DNA from: Fluviirhizobium alvei
GTDB lineage: Bacteria; Pseudomonadota; Alphaproteobacteria; Rhizobiales; Rhizobiaceae
Direction of reading: 5' to 3'
NCBI RefSeq assembly: GCF_030551875.1
Contig: NZ_JAUOZU010000019.1
Span: forward strand, 1 to 64,000
Length of the DNA stretch: 64,000 nt
Shown: positions 26,281 through 35,703 of the stretch, piece after piece
How the letters are laid out: every line of letters starts with the position of its first letter
How positions within the stretch are numbered: position 1 is the stretch's first letter
The notes under the pieces: generated by a model
The model's input: the letters and a program-made list of their open reading frames with translations, nothing else
Told to the model about the DNA's origin: nothing
Databases searched by the model: none
Made by a program: the position numbers and the translations under genes

Positions 26281-27393
26281 TTAGACGTCGACCCAACCGC
26301 GCTTTTCCGCCGAACGGGCCATGGCATGGACCACGCGTTCGATCTCCAGCCCGGCCGAAAAATCGATGACATGCGCATCGCCCCGGCCGGCGATGCGGCC
26401 GAGCAGTTCGTGGCATTCGATGACCTTCAGCTCGTTGAAGCCGAGCCCATGGCCCGGAGCCGGAACGAATTGCCGGTAGGGCGGGTGCGCCGGGCTTGCC
26501 AGAATGGTGCGGTAGCCCTGCAGACCCTCGCGATCGTCGGCGGAATAGATCTGCAACTCGTTCATGCGCTCCTGGTCGAACAGGATCGAGCCTTTCGAAC
26601 CGAAGATCTGCAGCGCGATGCGGCCCTTGCGACCCCAGGCCGACCGGTTGACCATGAGGACGCCGGATGCGCCGCCTTCGGTGCGGAAGAGGGCCTGGGC
26701 GATATCGTGATTTTCGACCTCGCGCTGGCCGCCATCGCGAAGGGGCCGCGCCGCATAGGGCTTGGCCATATCGGCAACCACGGAAGTGATCCTTCCGTGC
26801 AGGACAGAGAGGAGCGACAGCGGATGGACGGCGAAATCATCGAGCGCGCCATATCCGGATGCCTTGTCGCTCTTCCAGTAGAAGGGTGCGGCCGCATCGG
26901 CCATGAAATCCTCATCCATCTCGAGGCGAATGTGGTTGACCGTGCCGATGCGGCCTTCATCGATCACCGAACGGGCAAGCCGGATCATCGGATTCTGGAT
27001 GTAGTTATAGCCAAGGATAGCGATACGGCCGGAGCGTTTAGCTGCCTCCTGCATGCGCGTCGCATCTGCAAGCGAGGTCGCCATCGGCTTTTCGCACCAG
27101 ACATGCTTGCCGGCCTCGAGGGCGGCAATGGCCATGTCGGCATGAAACTGGTTGGGTGCGGCTACGGAAATGACATCGATGGCAGGGTCGGCGATCAGCT
27201 CGCGCCAGTCGCCGGTGCCGCGCGAAAAGCCGAAGGACTTGGAATATCTGGCGGCCAGTTCGTCCGTCGCATCCGCAAGCGCAACCAGCCTTGGACGTTC
27301 GACATCGGGGAAGACGGTCGCAACCGAGGTCCAGGCCATGGCGTGGCATTTGCCCATATAGCCAGACCCGATCAATCCTACCCCGAGACCCAT
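26281..27393 (-). CDS. Gfo/Idh/MocA family dehydrogenase (inositol/sugar type)
   Basis: 370 residues from the ATG at 27393 with an AGGAG site. It has the Rossmann motif GLIGSGYMGKCHAM, the catalytic-lysine motif WCEKPMATS and the second-domain segment DDFAVHPLSLL with the conserved histidine. Relatives act on inositols and sugars with NAD(P). It is last in an operon with a ribose/inositol-type ABC transporter (binding protein, ATPase, permease), and an IolI-like isomerase lies next to that operon, so oxidation of an imported cyclitol to an inosose is likely. It is not closely similar to the first MocA-type protein in the window. Confidence 0.87.
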   Translation of the reverse strand: MGLGVGLIGSGYMGKCHAMAWTSVATVFPDVERPRLVALADATDELAARYSKSFGFSRGTGDWRELIADPAIDVISVAAPNQFHADMAIAALEAGKHVWCEKPMATSLADATRMQEAAKRSGRIAILGYNYIQNPMIRLARSVIDEGRIGTVNHIRLEMDEDFMADAAAPFYWKSDKASGYGALDDFAVHPLSLLSVLHGRITSVVADMAKPYAARPLRDGGQREVENHDIAQALFRTEGGASGVLMVNRSAWGRKGRIALQIFGSKGSILFDQERMNELQIYSADDREGLQGYRTILASPAHPPYRQFVPAPGHGLGFNELKVIECHELLGRIAGRGDAHVIDFSAGLEIERVVHAMARSAEKRGWVDV

Positions 27394-27496
27394 GGTATTC
27401 TCCTGATGACTTTGCGATTGCACTGCTTTCAACCCACCGGCAGCAGGACCGGCGGCGTTCTTCCGGGGCACGGCAGGCCCGCGCCCCCGATACCAT

Positions 27497-28576
27497 TCAT
27501 GCGCGCGATTTCCGGCGCTGGCGGTGGACATCGATGGCGACGGCCGCCACGATGATCAGGCCCTTGACGATTTCCTGATAGTAGGCGCCGACCTTGAGGA
27601 AGGTGAAGCCGGAGGTGACGACGCCGAGAATGATGGTGCCGATGACGGTGCCGGTGATCCGTCCCACGCCGCCGGCAAGCGAGGTGCCGCCAATGACGGT
27701 GGCCGCGATCGCATCCAGTTCGAAGGCAATGCCCATGTTGGGCTGACCGGACTGGGCGCGGGCCGCCAGCATGACGCCCGCCAGACCGGAAAGCAGGCCG
27801 GCCACGGCATAGACCTTGATGAGATGCTTGCCGATATCGATGCCCGAGACGCGCGCCGCCAGCGGATTGGCGCCGATCGCGTAGGTGAACTTGCCATAGC
27901 GCGTATAACTAAGCGCGATGTGGCAGATGATGGCAACGAGGAAGAAGACGATGACCGGGCGCGGCACCGGGAAGCCCCAGACCTCGAAACTCTGGCCGAA
28001 CCAGCTGAATTCCGGGCTGAGGAGCGCCACCGGCTGGCCTTCAGTATACCAGCGCGCCAGACCCCGGGCCGACACCATCATGCCGAGCGTTGCGATGAAG
28101 GGCGGAATTCCGGTCTTGGCAATGGCAAAACCATTGACCCAGCCGAGCAGGAGCCCGATCAGCAGGCCGGCGGCGATGGCCCAGAAGGGGCTCGAATCGA
28201 TGAACCAGGACATGCCGAACTGGGCAAATTCCGGCTGCAGGAAAACGGCCCGCGCATTGAGCGACGTCTGGGCAAAGCTTGCCGCGACCATGGCGATGAA
28301 GCCGACCAGCGACCCCGATGAAAGATCGACGCCTCCCGTGATGATGACCTGGGTGACGCCCACCGCGATGATGCCGGTGACGGCCACCTGCAGCACGATG
28401 ATCGAAAGCCGCTGCTTGTTGGCAATGAAACTGTCGCCAATGAAGTACCAGCCGAGGATTTCGAAAATGATGATGATGCCGATCAGAACGCCGAGAATCG
28501 ACACTTCGGCGGGCAATCGACGTACCTTCTTGAGGCCGGTTGTCGATGTATCGCCCAAATCATTCGCCGTCGCCAT
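27497..28576 (-). CDS. Ribose/inositol-type ABC transporter permease
   Basis: 359 residues from the ATG at 28576 with a GGGGAG site. It has eight to ten hydrophobic segments of the RbsC/AraH type. Family motifs are GVTQVIITGGVDLSSGSLVG, PPFIATLGMMVSARGLA and GGTSLAGGVGRITGTVIG. In rhizobia, inositol permeases of this class have a periplasmic insertion like the one here between LVGFIAMVAASF and FWAIAAGLLIG. It follows the ATPase gene by 23 bases. Confidence 0.9.
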   Translation of the reverse strand: MATANDLGDTSTTGLKKVRRLPAEVSILGVLIGIIIIFEILGWYFIGDSFIANKQRLSIIVLQVAVTGIIAVGVTQVIITGGVDLSSGSLVGFIAMVAASFAQTSLNARAVFLQPEFAQFGMSWFIDSSPFWAIAAGLLIGLLLGWVNGFAIAKTGIPPFIATLGMMVSARGLARWYTEGQPVALLSPEFSWFGQSFEVWGFPVPRPVIVFFLVAIICHIALSYTRYGKFTYAIGANPLAARVSGIDIGKHLIKVYAVAGLLSGLAGVMLAARAQSGQPNMGIAFELDAIAATVIGGTSLAGGVGRITGTVIGTIILGVVTSGFTFLKVGAYYQEIVKGLIIVAAVAIDVHRQRRKSRA

Positions 28577-28599
28577 GGCTTTCACTCCCCCAGTCACAC

Positions 28600-30147
28600 T
28601 CAGTGCGACGCCAGTTCCATTATCTTGACCTGATCGGCATCCTTGCGGTCGAGAATGCCGGTCATCCGTCCCTCATGCAGGACCATGATGCGATCGCTCA
28701 TCCCCAGGACCTCGGGCATTTCCGACGAGATCATGATCACCGCCACGCCCTGGCCCGCCAGCTGGCAGATCAGCTTGTGAATTTCCGCTTTCGCGCCGAC
28801 ATCGATGCCGCGCGTCGGTTCGTCGAGGATGAGGATTTTCGGATCCGTCAGCAGCCAGCGGGCGATCAGCACCTTCTGCTGGTTGCCCCCCGACAGGTTG
28901 AGGATGCGCTCATGCATGTCCGGCGTGCGAACCCGCATGCGGTTGGCCATCGCTGCGGCATCGCGCGACAGCTTGCGTTGCTGGACGAATCCGAAATTGA
29001 CATAGCGGTTCTGCAGCACCGCCATCTGGGCGTTTTCCTGGATGTCGAGAAGCAGGAAACAGCCGGTTTCCTTGCGATCCTCAGTCAGGAACGCCATGCC
29101 ATGTTTCATGGCCACCGATGGCGACGAGACCTTCACTTCCTGACCGTGAATGAAGATCTGGCCTGCAGTTGCCGGCGTGACGCCGAAGATCGTTTCGGCC
29201 ACATTCGACCGGCCCGAACCGACGAGCCCGGCAAGGCCGAGGATCTCGCCCGCGCGCACATCGAACGAGACATCGCGGAAAACGCCCTTGAGCGTGAGCC
29301 CTCGGACCGAAAGCACGACATCGCCGATCGGGACGGTTTCCTTCGGGAACATCTGGGTGATCTCGCGGCCGACCATCATGCGGATGATGTCATCCCGCGT
29401 CACCTCATTTGCGGCCCTGGTGGCAATATACTGGCCATCGCGGAACACCGAGACCTCGTCGGCGATCTCGAAAAGCTCGTTCATCTTGTGGGTGATGTAG
29501 ATGATGCCCTTTCCATCGTCCTTGAGCGACCGGATGATGCGGAAGAGGTGGTTGACTTCCTTTTCGGTCAGCGCGGAGGTGGGCTCGTCCATGATCAGGA
29601 CGTCGGAATTGTAGGAGACGGCCTTTGCGATTTCGACCATCTGACGGCTCGCCACACTGAGGGTGCCGATCTGGATTTCAGGGTCGATATCGATTTCGAG
29701 GCGGCGGAACAGGTCGCTGGTCATGCGGCTCATCTGGCGGTGGTCGATGAAGCCGAAGCGGTTCTTCGGTTCGCGCCGGATCCAGATGTTTTCGGCGACG
29801 GTCATGGAATTCATCAGGTTGAGTTCCTGATGGATCATGGCGATGCCATTCTCGAGCGCATCGAGCGGGCTCTTGAGACGGATATTCTGGCCCCGGAGCC
29901 TGAAGGTTCCGCTGTCGGGAACATAGATGCCGGCGAGGATCTTCATCAGCGTCGACTTGCCGGCGCCATTTTCGCCCATCAGCGCGTGTACGGTACCGCG
30001 CCTGAGCTTGAGATTCACATTGTCGAGGGCGACGACACCCGGAAATTCCTTGCGGACATCGCTGACCTCGAGCAGGAATTCAGCGCCTGGGACCGCGCCG
30101 CTTTCGCGCACGGCTTTCATCGTGGTGGGGCTGACAATGTTCGACAT
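28600..30147 (-). CDS. Ribose/inositol-type ABC transporter ATPase (two ATP-binding domains)
   Basis: 515 residues from the ATG at 30147 (GAGG upstream). The first domain has Walker [10 protein letters not shown] and an [14 protein letters not shown] signature region with Walker [11 protein letters not shown]. The second has the usual degenerate P-loop (GLVGSGRSN), a full signature [15 protein letters not shown] and [11 protein letters not shown]. This is the RbsA/MglA/IatA architecture for import of ribose, galactose, xylose or inositol. Together with the IolI-like enzyme and the GGAA-N6-TTCC-like sites upstream, inositol or a derivative is the best guess. Confidence 0.92.
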   Translation of the reverse strand: MSNIVSPTTMKAVRESGAVPGAEFLLEVSDVRKEFPGVVALDNVNLKLRRGTVHALMGENGAGKSTLMKILAGIYVPDSGTFRLRGQNIRLKSPLDALENGIAMIHQELNLMNSMTVAENIWIRREPKNRFGFIDHRQMSRMTSDLFRRLEIDIDPEIQIGTLSVASRQMVEIAKAVSYNSDVLIMDEPTSALTEKEVNHLFRIIRSLKDDGKGIIYITHKMNELFEIADEVSVFRDGQYIATRAANEVTRDDIIRMMVGREITQMFPKETVPIGDVVLSVRGLTLKGVFRDVSFDVRAGEILGLAGLVGSGRSNVAETIFGVTPATAGQIFIHGQEVKVSSPSVAMKHGMAFLTEDRKETGCFLLLDIQENAQMAVLQNRYVNFGFVQQRKLSRDAAAMANRMRVRTPDMHERILNLSGGNQQKVLIARWLLTDPKILILDEPTRGIDVGAKAEIHKLICQLAGQGVAVIMISSEMPEVLGMSDRIMVLHEGRMTGILDRKDADQVKIMELASH

Positions 30148-30197
30148 AGGGGCCTCGCCTGTGCGTCCTGCTGCCCGGAGGGGCAAATCGGAGATCC

Positions 30198-30223
30198 GCC
30201 GCCACCCGCAACCGGGTGGCGGC
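30198..30223 (-). terminator. Hairpin between binding protein and ATPase genes
   Basis: GCCGCCACCCG and CGGGTGGCGGC form a perfect 11-bp stem with a four-base CAAC loop between the binding protein stop and the ATPase start. There is no T run in the direction of transcription. It probably protects the binding protein mRNA or partly terminates. Confidence 0.7.
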
Positions 30224-30243
30224 TTTGATCACGGCTGTGCCGA

Positions 30244-31170
30244 TCAGTTCTTGGTGAGGAACTGATCCATGTTTTCAGGGGTGACGAGCTGGAACGGGAT
30301 CCAGACCTTGGCATCGACCTTTTCGCCCTTGGCCAGCTTCATGGCCGCATCGACGGCACCGGCACCCTGACCGAAGGCATCCTGGAAGACGGTGACATCG
30401 AGATCGCCGGCCTTCATGTAGGCAAGCGCTTCCTGGGTCGCGTCAACACCGGCGACGACGACATCCTTCATGTCCCAACCGGCAGCCTTCATGGCATTGA
30501 TGGCACCGATCGCCATATTGTCGTTGTTGGCAATCACGGCTGCGGGCTTGTGGCCGGCCGCAATCCAGTTGGTCATCAGGTCCTGCGCCTTGACCGGATC
30601 CCAGCCTGCGGTCTGTTCGTCGATGATCTTCATGCCCGAGCATTCCGGCGTGGCGATCACATCGTGAACGTCCTTGGTGCGCATGATCGCAGCCTGGTTG
30701 GCGAGATCACCCTGCATGACCAGGATATCACCCTTGCCACCGAGCAGGCGGCAGACTTCCTTGGTTTCCAGCGTTCCGGAATCAGCTTCGTTGGACGCCA
30801 CAAACGCACCCTTGGGTCCAAGAGCATCGACGTCGATCGGCTGGCGGTTGACATAGACGATCGGAATGCCGGCATCATTGGCCAGCTTGGTCATCGGCGC
30901 CGTCGCCGAGGTATCGACCGCATTGACGATGATGGCATCAACCTTGGCGGCGATGAAGTTCTGGATCTGCGAAAGCTGCTTCTGCACATCGTCATCGGCA
31001 ATTTCGATCTGCACCGGCTGGTTGGCATCGCCAGCAGCTTTCTCGATGCCCTTGCGCAGAACGGTCAGGAACGTATCCGAGTTCGCCATCGACACGCCGA
31101 TATCGCCGGCATAGGCCGAGGTGGATGCGAGAAGCGCCAGCGTGGCGCCTGCAATCAGCTTCTTGAACAT
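30244..31170 (-). CDS. Periplasmic ribose/inositol-type binding protein
   Basis: 308 residues from the ATG at 31170 with GGAGGAG upstream. The signal peptide MFKKLIAGATLALLASTSAYA is Sec type. The mature part follows the RbsB/IbpA pattern: NFIAAKVDAIIVNAVDTSAT, GIPIVYVNRQPID, VMQGDLANQAAIMR, VIANNDNMAIGAINAMKAAG and VVVAGVDATQEAL. In rhizobia this group includes the inositol-binding proteins and MocB of rhizopine uptake. First gene of its transporter operon; its upstream region has two GGAA-N6-TTCC-like sites. Confidence 0.9.
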   Translation of the reverse strand: MFKKLIAGATLALLASTSAYAGDIGVSMANSDTFLTVLRKGIEKAAGDANQPVQIEIADDDVQKQLSQIQNFIAAKVDAIIVNAVDTSATAPMTKLANDAGIPIVYVNRQPIDVDALGPKGAFVASNEADSGTLETKEVCRLLGGKGDILVMQGDLANQAAIMRTKDVHDVIATPECSGMKIIDEQTAGWDPVKAQDLMTNWIAAGHKPAAVIANNDNMAIGAINAMKAAGWDMKDVVVAGVDATQEALAYMKAGDLDVTVFQDAFGQGAGAVDAAMKLAKGEKVDAKVWIPFQLVTPENMDQFLTKN

Positions 31171-31270
31171 GTCTTTCTCCTCCACAGCGGGTGTCCGGTC
31201 GCACCCTTTTTACCGGAAGCCCGGATGATCCCGGGGCGATTATCCTGCTCGTCTCCCGCCGAGCAGCTTC

Positions 31271-31312
31271 GGAATATATATTCTTATTCCTCATAGTCAG
31301 AATAAATATTCC
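31271..31312. promoter_or_regulatory. Two IolR-like palindromes in the promoter of the inositol-type transporter
   Basis: GGAATATATATTCT (31271-31284) and AGAATAAATATTCC (31299-31312) are two copies of the palindrome GAATAxATATTC with centres 28 bases apart. Each fits GGAA-N6-TTCC with one mismatch. GGAA-N6-TTCC is the motif described for the RpiR-type inositol repressor IolR of Sinorhizobium meliloti. They lie about 100-140 bases upstream of the binding protein start in an AT-rich patch. Confidence 0.6.
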
Positions 31313-31365
31313 ATTTATCCGCCATGTCAATCAAAAACCCACCGGAGGGAGGAGATCAGATGTCG

Positions 31366-32181
31366 CTAATGCAACCCGGACCGGATAAGCGCCATGCTGG
31401 CCCGCAGCATTTTGAGCGGATCAGCGGCGTCGTGGACCGACGGAGCGAACGGTTCGAAGGAGAAAGGGCCGCCATATCCGGCATCGCAAAGCGCCCGGAT
31501 CTGACCGATATTGGCGAGGCGATCCCGCTCGGTCACCAGAACGCGATGCGGATCCCGCATGTCGTCGACGGCGATCGAAGGATCGTCAACGCCCGAGATA
31601 TGAACAAGCCCGGTCCAGTCCGGAAAGAGGTCCGGCTCGCCGGCGAGCACATGGTGGAACGTGTCGTGGACGAGGCGGAAACGGTCGCCGCCGCCGATCG
31701 CCTCGATGGCTTCGACAGCCTCGCGTTTGGACCGGAGCGAGCAGATCCGGAACCCGAGTGGCTCGACAAGCCCCCAAATGCCCGCCTGTCCCAGAATCGG
31801 CTTCAGCCCGGTCAAAGCCTCGCGCAGATTTCTCTGCCGTTCGCCCTCCGCCTGCCCGGTGCCATCATTGACCGGCACCAGAACGAGCGCTTTTGCGCCA
31901 CAGGCGGCAGCAAAGGATGCCAGGTCGCGCGCTTCCTGCTCTCGGGCGAGGGTCCAATCGTTGAAGCGCTGCAGGGCATTGATGGAAATGATCTCTGCCC
32001 CGTGACCGGCGGCGGCGGCACGGACCGTTTCCGGCAGAATCCCGTTCAGGATGGCATTGCCGGCGAGATCGTTGCGGATCTCGAACTGGTGGATGCCAAG
32101 GGCTGTGCCGAGCTTGAAAAAATCGTCGAGCGAAAGGCGGGGCGCAACCATGTGGTTGAGCGCGAAGACAGGCGAAGACAT
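31366..32181 (-). CDS. TIM-barrel sugar isomerase, IolI (2-keto-myo-inositol isomerase)-like
   Basis: 271 residues from the ATG at 32181 (GGGAGAG upstream). The start FALNHMVAPRLSLDDFF and the segment FEIRNDLAG are typical of the IolI group. The four metal ligands of that family are seen in LVEPLGF (Glu), LVHDTFHH (Asp), HISGVDD (His) and SFEPF (Glu). IolI interconverts inososes, and relatives are annotated inosose isomerases. It lies downstream of the second LacI gene on the same strand and upstream of the inositol-type transporter operon, so it likely processes the keto product made by the Gfo/Idh/MocA enzyme of that operon. Confidence 0.82.
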   Translation of the reverse strand: MSSPVFALNHMVAPRLSLDDFFKLGTALGIHQFEIRNDLAGNAILNGILPETVRAAAAGHGAEIISINALQRFNDWTLAREQEARDLASFAAACGAKALVLVPVNDGTGQAEGERQRNLREALTGLKPILGQAGIWGLVEPLGFRICSLRSKREAVEAIEAIGGGDRFRLVHDTFHHVLAGEPDLFPDWTGLVHISGVDDPSIAVDDMRDPHRVLVTERDRLANIGQIRALCDAGYGGPFSFEPFAPSVHDAADPLKMLRASMALIRSGLH

Positions 32182-32322
32182 GAAACTCTCCCAATGAAGG
32201 GCGGGCAGGACCATTCCTCAACCAGCCCACCGACCAAAGGTCAGCAGGTTTCGCGATAGGCGTCAAAGACGAAGTTGGCTCAAATCATCGCATTGGTGAT
32301 AGAATTAGCGATTGGGAATGCA

Positions 32323-32335
32323 ATGATTCCATCAT
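32323..32335. promoter_or_regulatory. Palindrome upstream of the IolI-like gene
   Basis: ATGATTCCATCAT is an inverted repeat with three central bases, set in a wider GGGAATG...CATTCCC frame. It lies in the 157-base AT-rich gap between the LacI stop and the IolI-like start, about 140 bases before the latter. It could be an operator for the neighbouring LacI protein, whose own upstream region also has ATCAT/ATGAT words. Confidence 0.45.
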
Positions 32336-32338
32336 TCC

Positions 32339-33370
32339 CTAGACATTCTCCGGTATGAAAAGTTCGATCGGCAGAAAGGTCTGGCCCGGCGCCGTCGCCG
32401 GGCCATGATCGACCGCAGCCACCATGAGAGAGACAAGTTCGCGGCAAAGCCTGGCAAGCGGGGTCGCGATGGCGAGCGTGACGATTTCGTCGGCAAGTGC
32501 TGCCCGGGAAACCGGCGTGAGTTCATTGACGACGACAACGGGCTTGCTGGCAAGGCCGGCCTCTCGGAGTGCTGCGATCGCGCCTTCCATGCCACCGCCG
32601 GCAACGTAGAAACCGACGAGATCGGGATGGCGGTGCAGGAGATCGAGGGTTGCCTCGTGGGTGATCTGCACCGTCTCGAGATTGACCAGCGTATCGACCA
32701 CGTCGAATTCCGGCGCCTGTTCGCGGAAAAAGGACCGGAAGCCGATCTCGCGCAATTCGTGACCGTGGTAACGGTGACTGCCGACGAAAACAGCGACCTT
32801 GCCCGGTTTCGTCGCCGTCTTCGCAATCATCCAGGCGGCCGTGCGACCAGCTTTGCGGTTGTTCAGCCCGACATAACCTTCGCGGATCCCCGACGCGAAA
32901 TCGGAAAGAAGAGAGAAGACGGGAATTCCCTTCGCTTTCAACTCCTCGACCGCAACCGAGAGCGCCGGGTAATCCGGTGCCGTCATGGCGACCGCCTGGT
33001 TGCGATGGCCGATTTCGCGCAGCTTCTCGACAAGTTCGACCGGGGTCTGCGGAATGCAGAAATCGATCTGCGCCACGCCCCTGATGCCGGGATGGCTCTG
33101 CACCGCCGCTTCGATTTCGCGTGCAAAGATCTGATAGAAGTGGTGATCGGGCTTTTGCAGGATGAAACCGAGCCTATATTGCGGCAAGCCTTCGAAAATC
33201 CGTTGCTGCAGAAGCCCGACGGCGTGAAAGCCAATTTCATTGGCCGCATCATAGACGCGGCGGGCCGTCTCCTCCCGCACCTTGTGGCGGCCGTTGAGCA
33301 CGCGGTCGACTGTCGCGACACTGACACCGGCGACCCTCGCAAGATCGGCAATGGTGGGACGGGACGCCAT
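32339..33370 (-). CDS. LacI-family transcriptional regulator
   Basis: 343 residues from the ATG at 33370 with a GGAG site; an upstream ATG at 33385 is less well placed. The N-terminal HTH is ASRPTIADLARVAGVSVATVDRVLNGR. The sensor domain shows GYVGLNNRKAGRTAAWMIAK and AVFVGSHRYHGHELREIGF, the same layout as in the first LacI protein of the window. It likely controls the IolI-like gene, the inositol-type transporter operon, or both. The upstream region holds TGACATCATTTTTC and GATGATTTGAATTG (33413-33440), candidate operators. Confidence 0.9.
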   Translation of the reverse strand: MASRPTIADLARVAGVSVATVDRVLNGRHKVREETARRVYDAANEIGFHAVGLLQQRIFEGLPQYRLGFILQKPDHHFYQIFAREIEAAVQSHPGIRGVAQIDFCIPQTPVELVEKLREIGHRNQAVAMTAPDYPALSVAVEELKAKGIPVFSLLSDFASGIREGYVGLNNRKAGRTAAWMIAKTATKPGKVAVFVGSHRYHGHELREIGFRSFFREQAPEFDVVDTLVNLETVQITHEATLDLLHRHPDLVGFYVAGGGMEGAIAALREAGLASKPVVVVNELTPVSRAALADEIVTLAIATPLARLCRELVSLMVAAVDHGPATAPGQTFLPIELFIPENV

Positions 33371-33389
33371 GAAAGCTCCGTTCATGAAA

Positions 33390-33440
33390 GAATGACATCA
33401 TTTTTCGAACGGAAGATGATTTGAATTGACGGATGATTGC
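33390..33440. promoter_or_regulatory. Candidate LacI operator region upstream of the second LacI gene
   Basis: An AT-rich stretch with CATCAT (33396-33401) and ATGATTTGAA (33416-33425), the two arranged as an inverted CATCAT/ATGAT pair, followed by GATGATTGCA. The ten-base word ATGATTTGAA plus a nearby GATTGCA is also found upstream of the first LacI gene (12966-12983). Confidence 0.5.
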
Positions 33441-33597
33441 AAGCGCCTGTCGCGCCTTCCCGAGTGCGGGTCCGTCCTTTTGCCAAGGGACAGGATGGAC
33501 CCGCCACCACCGGGGCGGGCGGCTGGACATGGCAGGGAAGGGCAATCAAGGCGCAAGGTTGGCATCGTCAGGGGCGGCCGGCCATCGAGCCGCTAAA

Positions 33598-35373
33598 CTA
33601 CGTCACGGCGCCGATCTTTCGCAGTCGATATTCGAGCTTTGCCCGCGTCATGTTCAGCGACCGGGCCGCTGCTGCGATGTTGCCTCCCGCCTCAGAAAGG
33701 GCGGAGCGATAGAGATCAGCCTCCGCCTGCCGGATCGCTTCCGGCGAGGTGATTGGTGCCGATGGGCCGGAGGGGCGTTCCGGCCGTTCATCCCGCGTCG
33801 CGCCGATCCTGCCTTCGCCGGTGAGATGCATGGCGCTGGCCGGCACGGTCTCGAAGCCGGTGAAAAGGTGGCGGATATCGATGAGCTGGCCCGCATCCGA
33901 GAAGATGACGCCACGTTCGACGAGGTTCTGCAGTTCGCGGATGTTGCCGGGGAAATGATAGGCGAGAAGCGCATCCATGGCACGGCGAGTGAAGCCCGTG
34001 ACATCGCGGCGATGGCGTTCGCGGAAGAGCTTGAGGAAATGCGCCGCCAAGAGCGGAATATCGTCCCGCCTGTCCCTGAGGGGCGGAATGGCAATCGGAA
34101 ACACACAGAGCCGGAAATAGAGATCCTGCCGGAAGCGGCCGGCGCGCACCTCCTCTGCGAGGTCGACATTGGAGGCCGCCACCACCCGCACATCGACCGG
34201 AATGGTGCGACTGCCCCCGACCCGTTCGATCTTGCGCTCCTGGATGGCGCGCAGCATCTTGCCCTGGGCGGAATAGGTGAGAGACGCGATCTCATCGAGA
34301 AAGAGCGTGCCGCCATGGGCGCGTTCGAAATAGCCGGCCCGCGATTGAACCGCGCCGGTGAAGGCGCCTTTCTCCACCCCGAACAGCTCGGATTCGACGA
34401 GAGTTTCTGGGATCGCGGCGCAATTGATCGGCACGAAGGGGCCGCCGCTGCGCGGGCTCAGCTTGTGCAGCTCGCTGGAAAACAGCTCCTTGCCGACACC
34501 GGATTCGCCGATGAACAGCACGGTCGCATCGGTATCGGCCACCTTTTCCAGCATCAGGCGGGTGCGCAGGAAGCTGGCCGACACGCCGACGACCTGGCCT
34601 TCGCTGGCCTCCGCCGGCGTTGAATAGGGCCTGGCGCCCGCAGCATGGCGCTCGACGGCAACATAGCGCCGGCTCTTCCAGTCTAGCCCGAGATAGGACC
34701 GTTCGGGCGCATCCTTGCCCCAGGCTTCGGCATGCTGGCCGACGACAAGGCAGCGCGGCGCCCCCATGCCGGCGCATTCCACCTCGCGGAAAATCACCGG
34801 CCGGCCGAAAAGCGTGCTCGTGTAGCCGGAAGGATAGCCGGTCTGCATCCAGCAGACCGGTTCGCTTGCAATTCCATAGCTGGCTATATGCTCGGCAGCT
34901 TCGGAGGAATCGTCCCAGGAAAACTCGCCGAAATAGGTTCCTTTGCGCAGGTCGAACTGGAAGCCCTTGGTCGTGACCTTCACGAAACCTTCGAGCGTAT
35001 GCACACGCGGCCCGGCGGCCAGCGCATGGGTGAGATCCTGCTGCGGAAACCGCTTCTGGATCAGTTCAGCATCGCGCACGCCCTGCATATAGCCGACGCG
35101 CATGAACAGGGCCTTGGCCGTTTCGAGCCCGAAGGCGTCGATGATTTCCTGCCGGAGCCGGCCAAGCACCTGCGACTGGATCAGCACCATCCGCTGGTCG
35201 TTGAGCCAGATGCGCCCGTCGCCCAGCGCGAAATGCAAGGCCTCGGTCAAATCACCCAAGGTCGGTGCGGCACCGGTGTCCAGTTCGCTGAAGGCGCCCT
35301 TCGTCAGCAGGCGACCGGTCTTGCGGTTGGCCTCTGCCAGCGAGATCAATCCTTCGGGTCGCTCTGATGTCAT
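33598..35373 (-). CDS. Sigma54-dependent activator of the XylR/DmpR type
   Basis: About 591 residues. The N-terminal XylR-type sensor ([22 protein letters not shown], residues near 50-160) is followed by a V4R-like segment ([18 protein letters not shown]...[10 protein letters not shown]). The AAA+ domain has Walker [16 protein letters not shown], the sigma54-contact GAFTGAV and Walker [14 protein letters not shown] Fis-type HTH forms the C-terminus ([20 protein letters not shown]). Proteins of this type sense aromatic compounds directly. The start is uncertain: ATG at 35373 aligns best with the family, but the frame is open to 35421 and neither has a clear ribosome site. Divergent from an aldehyde and an alcohol dehydrogenase with a perfect -24/-12 promoter. 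Confidence 0.92.
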   Translation of the reverse strand: MTSERPEGLISLAEANRKTGRLLTKGAFSELDTGAAPTLGDLTEALHFALGDGRIWLNDQRMVLIQSQVLGRLRQEIIDAFGLETAKALFMRVGYMQGVRDAELIQKRFPQQDLTHALAAGPRVHTLEGFVKVTTKGFQFDLRKGTYFGEFSWDDSSEAAEHIASYGIASEPVCWMQTGYPSGYTSTLFGRPVIFREVECAGMGAPRCLVVGQHAEAWGKDAPERSYLGLDWKSRRYVAVERHAAGARPYSTPAEASEGQVVGVSASFLRTRLMLEKVADTDATVLFIGESGVGKELFSSELHKLSPRSGGPFVPINCAAIPETLVESELFGVEKGAFTGAVQSRAGYFERAHGGTLFLDEIASLTYSAQGKMLRAIQERKIERVGGSRTIPVDVRVVAASNVDLAEEVRAGRFRQDLYFRLCVFPIAIPPLRDRRDDIPLLAAHFLKLFRERHRRDVTGFTRRAMDALLAYHFPGNIRELQNLVERGVIFSDAGQLIDIRHLFTGFETVPASAMHLTGEGRIGATRDERPERPSGPSAPITSPEAIRQAEADLYRSALSEAGGNIAAAARSLNMTRAKLEYRLRKIGAVT

Positions 35374-35480
35374 CACGATTTCATTTCTGGTTTGGTGATT
35401 TTCATGAAGATATTTCATCATTTAATGAATAACAAGGTGAATGCGACGATGGCTCTTCGCAACATGTCTCGCCGTGAAAT

Positions 35481-35506
35481 TTGAGCAATATCAATCTATT
35501 GAAACC
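35481..35506. promoter_or_regulatory. Candidate upstream activator site for the XylR-like protein
   Basis: TTGAGCAATA-TCAATC-TATTGAAA holds the inverted repeat CAATA-N6-TATTG (35486-35501) with TTGA/TTGAAA flanks. It is centred about 50 bases upstream of the -24 element. XylR/DmpR proteins bind inverted repeats rich in TTGA/TCAA upstream of sigma54 promoters. Spacing is shorter than in the Pseudomonas Pu and Po promoters, so this is a candidate only. Confidence 0.5.
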
Positions 35507-35540
35507 ATAGACCCGCCTCCGGCCACCGTTTCGGCTGATC

Positions 35541-35556
35541 TGGCACGCAGCTTGCA
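35541..35556 (+). promoter_or_regulatory. Sigma54 (-24/-12) promoter
   Basis: TGGCACG-CAGC-TTGCA matches the sigma54 consensus TGGCACG-N4-TTGC(A/T) at every fixed position. It is on the plus strand, about 150 bases upstream of the aldehyde dehydrogenase start and downstream of the divergent activator gene. Transcription would start near 35568. Confidence 0.9.
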
Positions 35557-35703
35557 AAACTCTATGCGACCGCTTGAGGAGGCGGCAGGAGGATATCGGC
35601 CAGGCGCCAAATACCGCTTTGTAACGCATCGGCGAGCACCGATCTGCGTGACGGCGAAGCCATGCCTCTCGCCTCTCCTCGACGGAACCATGAGGAGGAA
35701 CCG

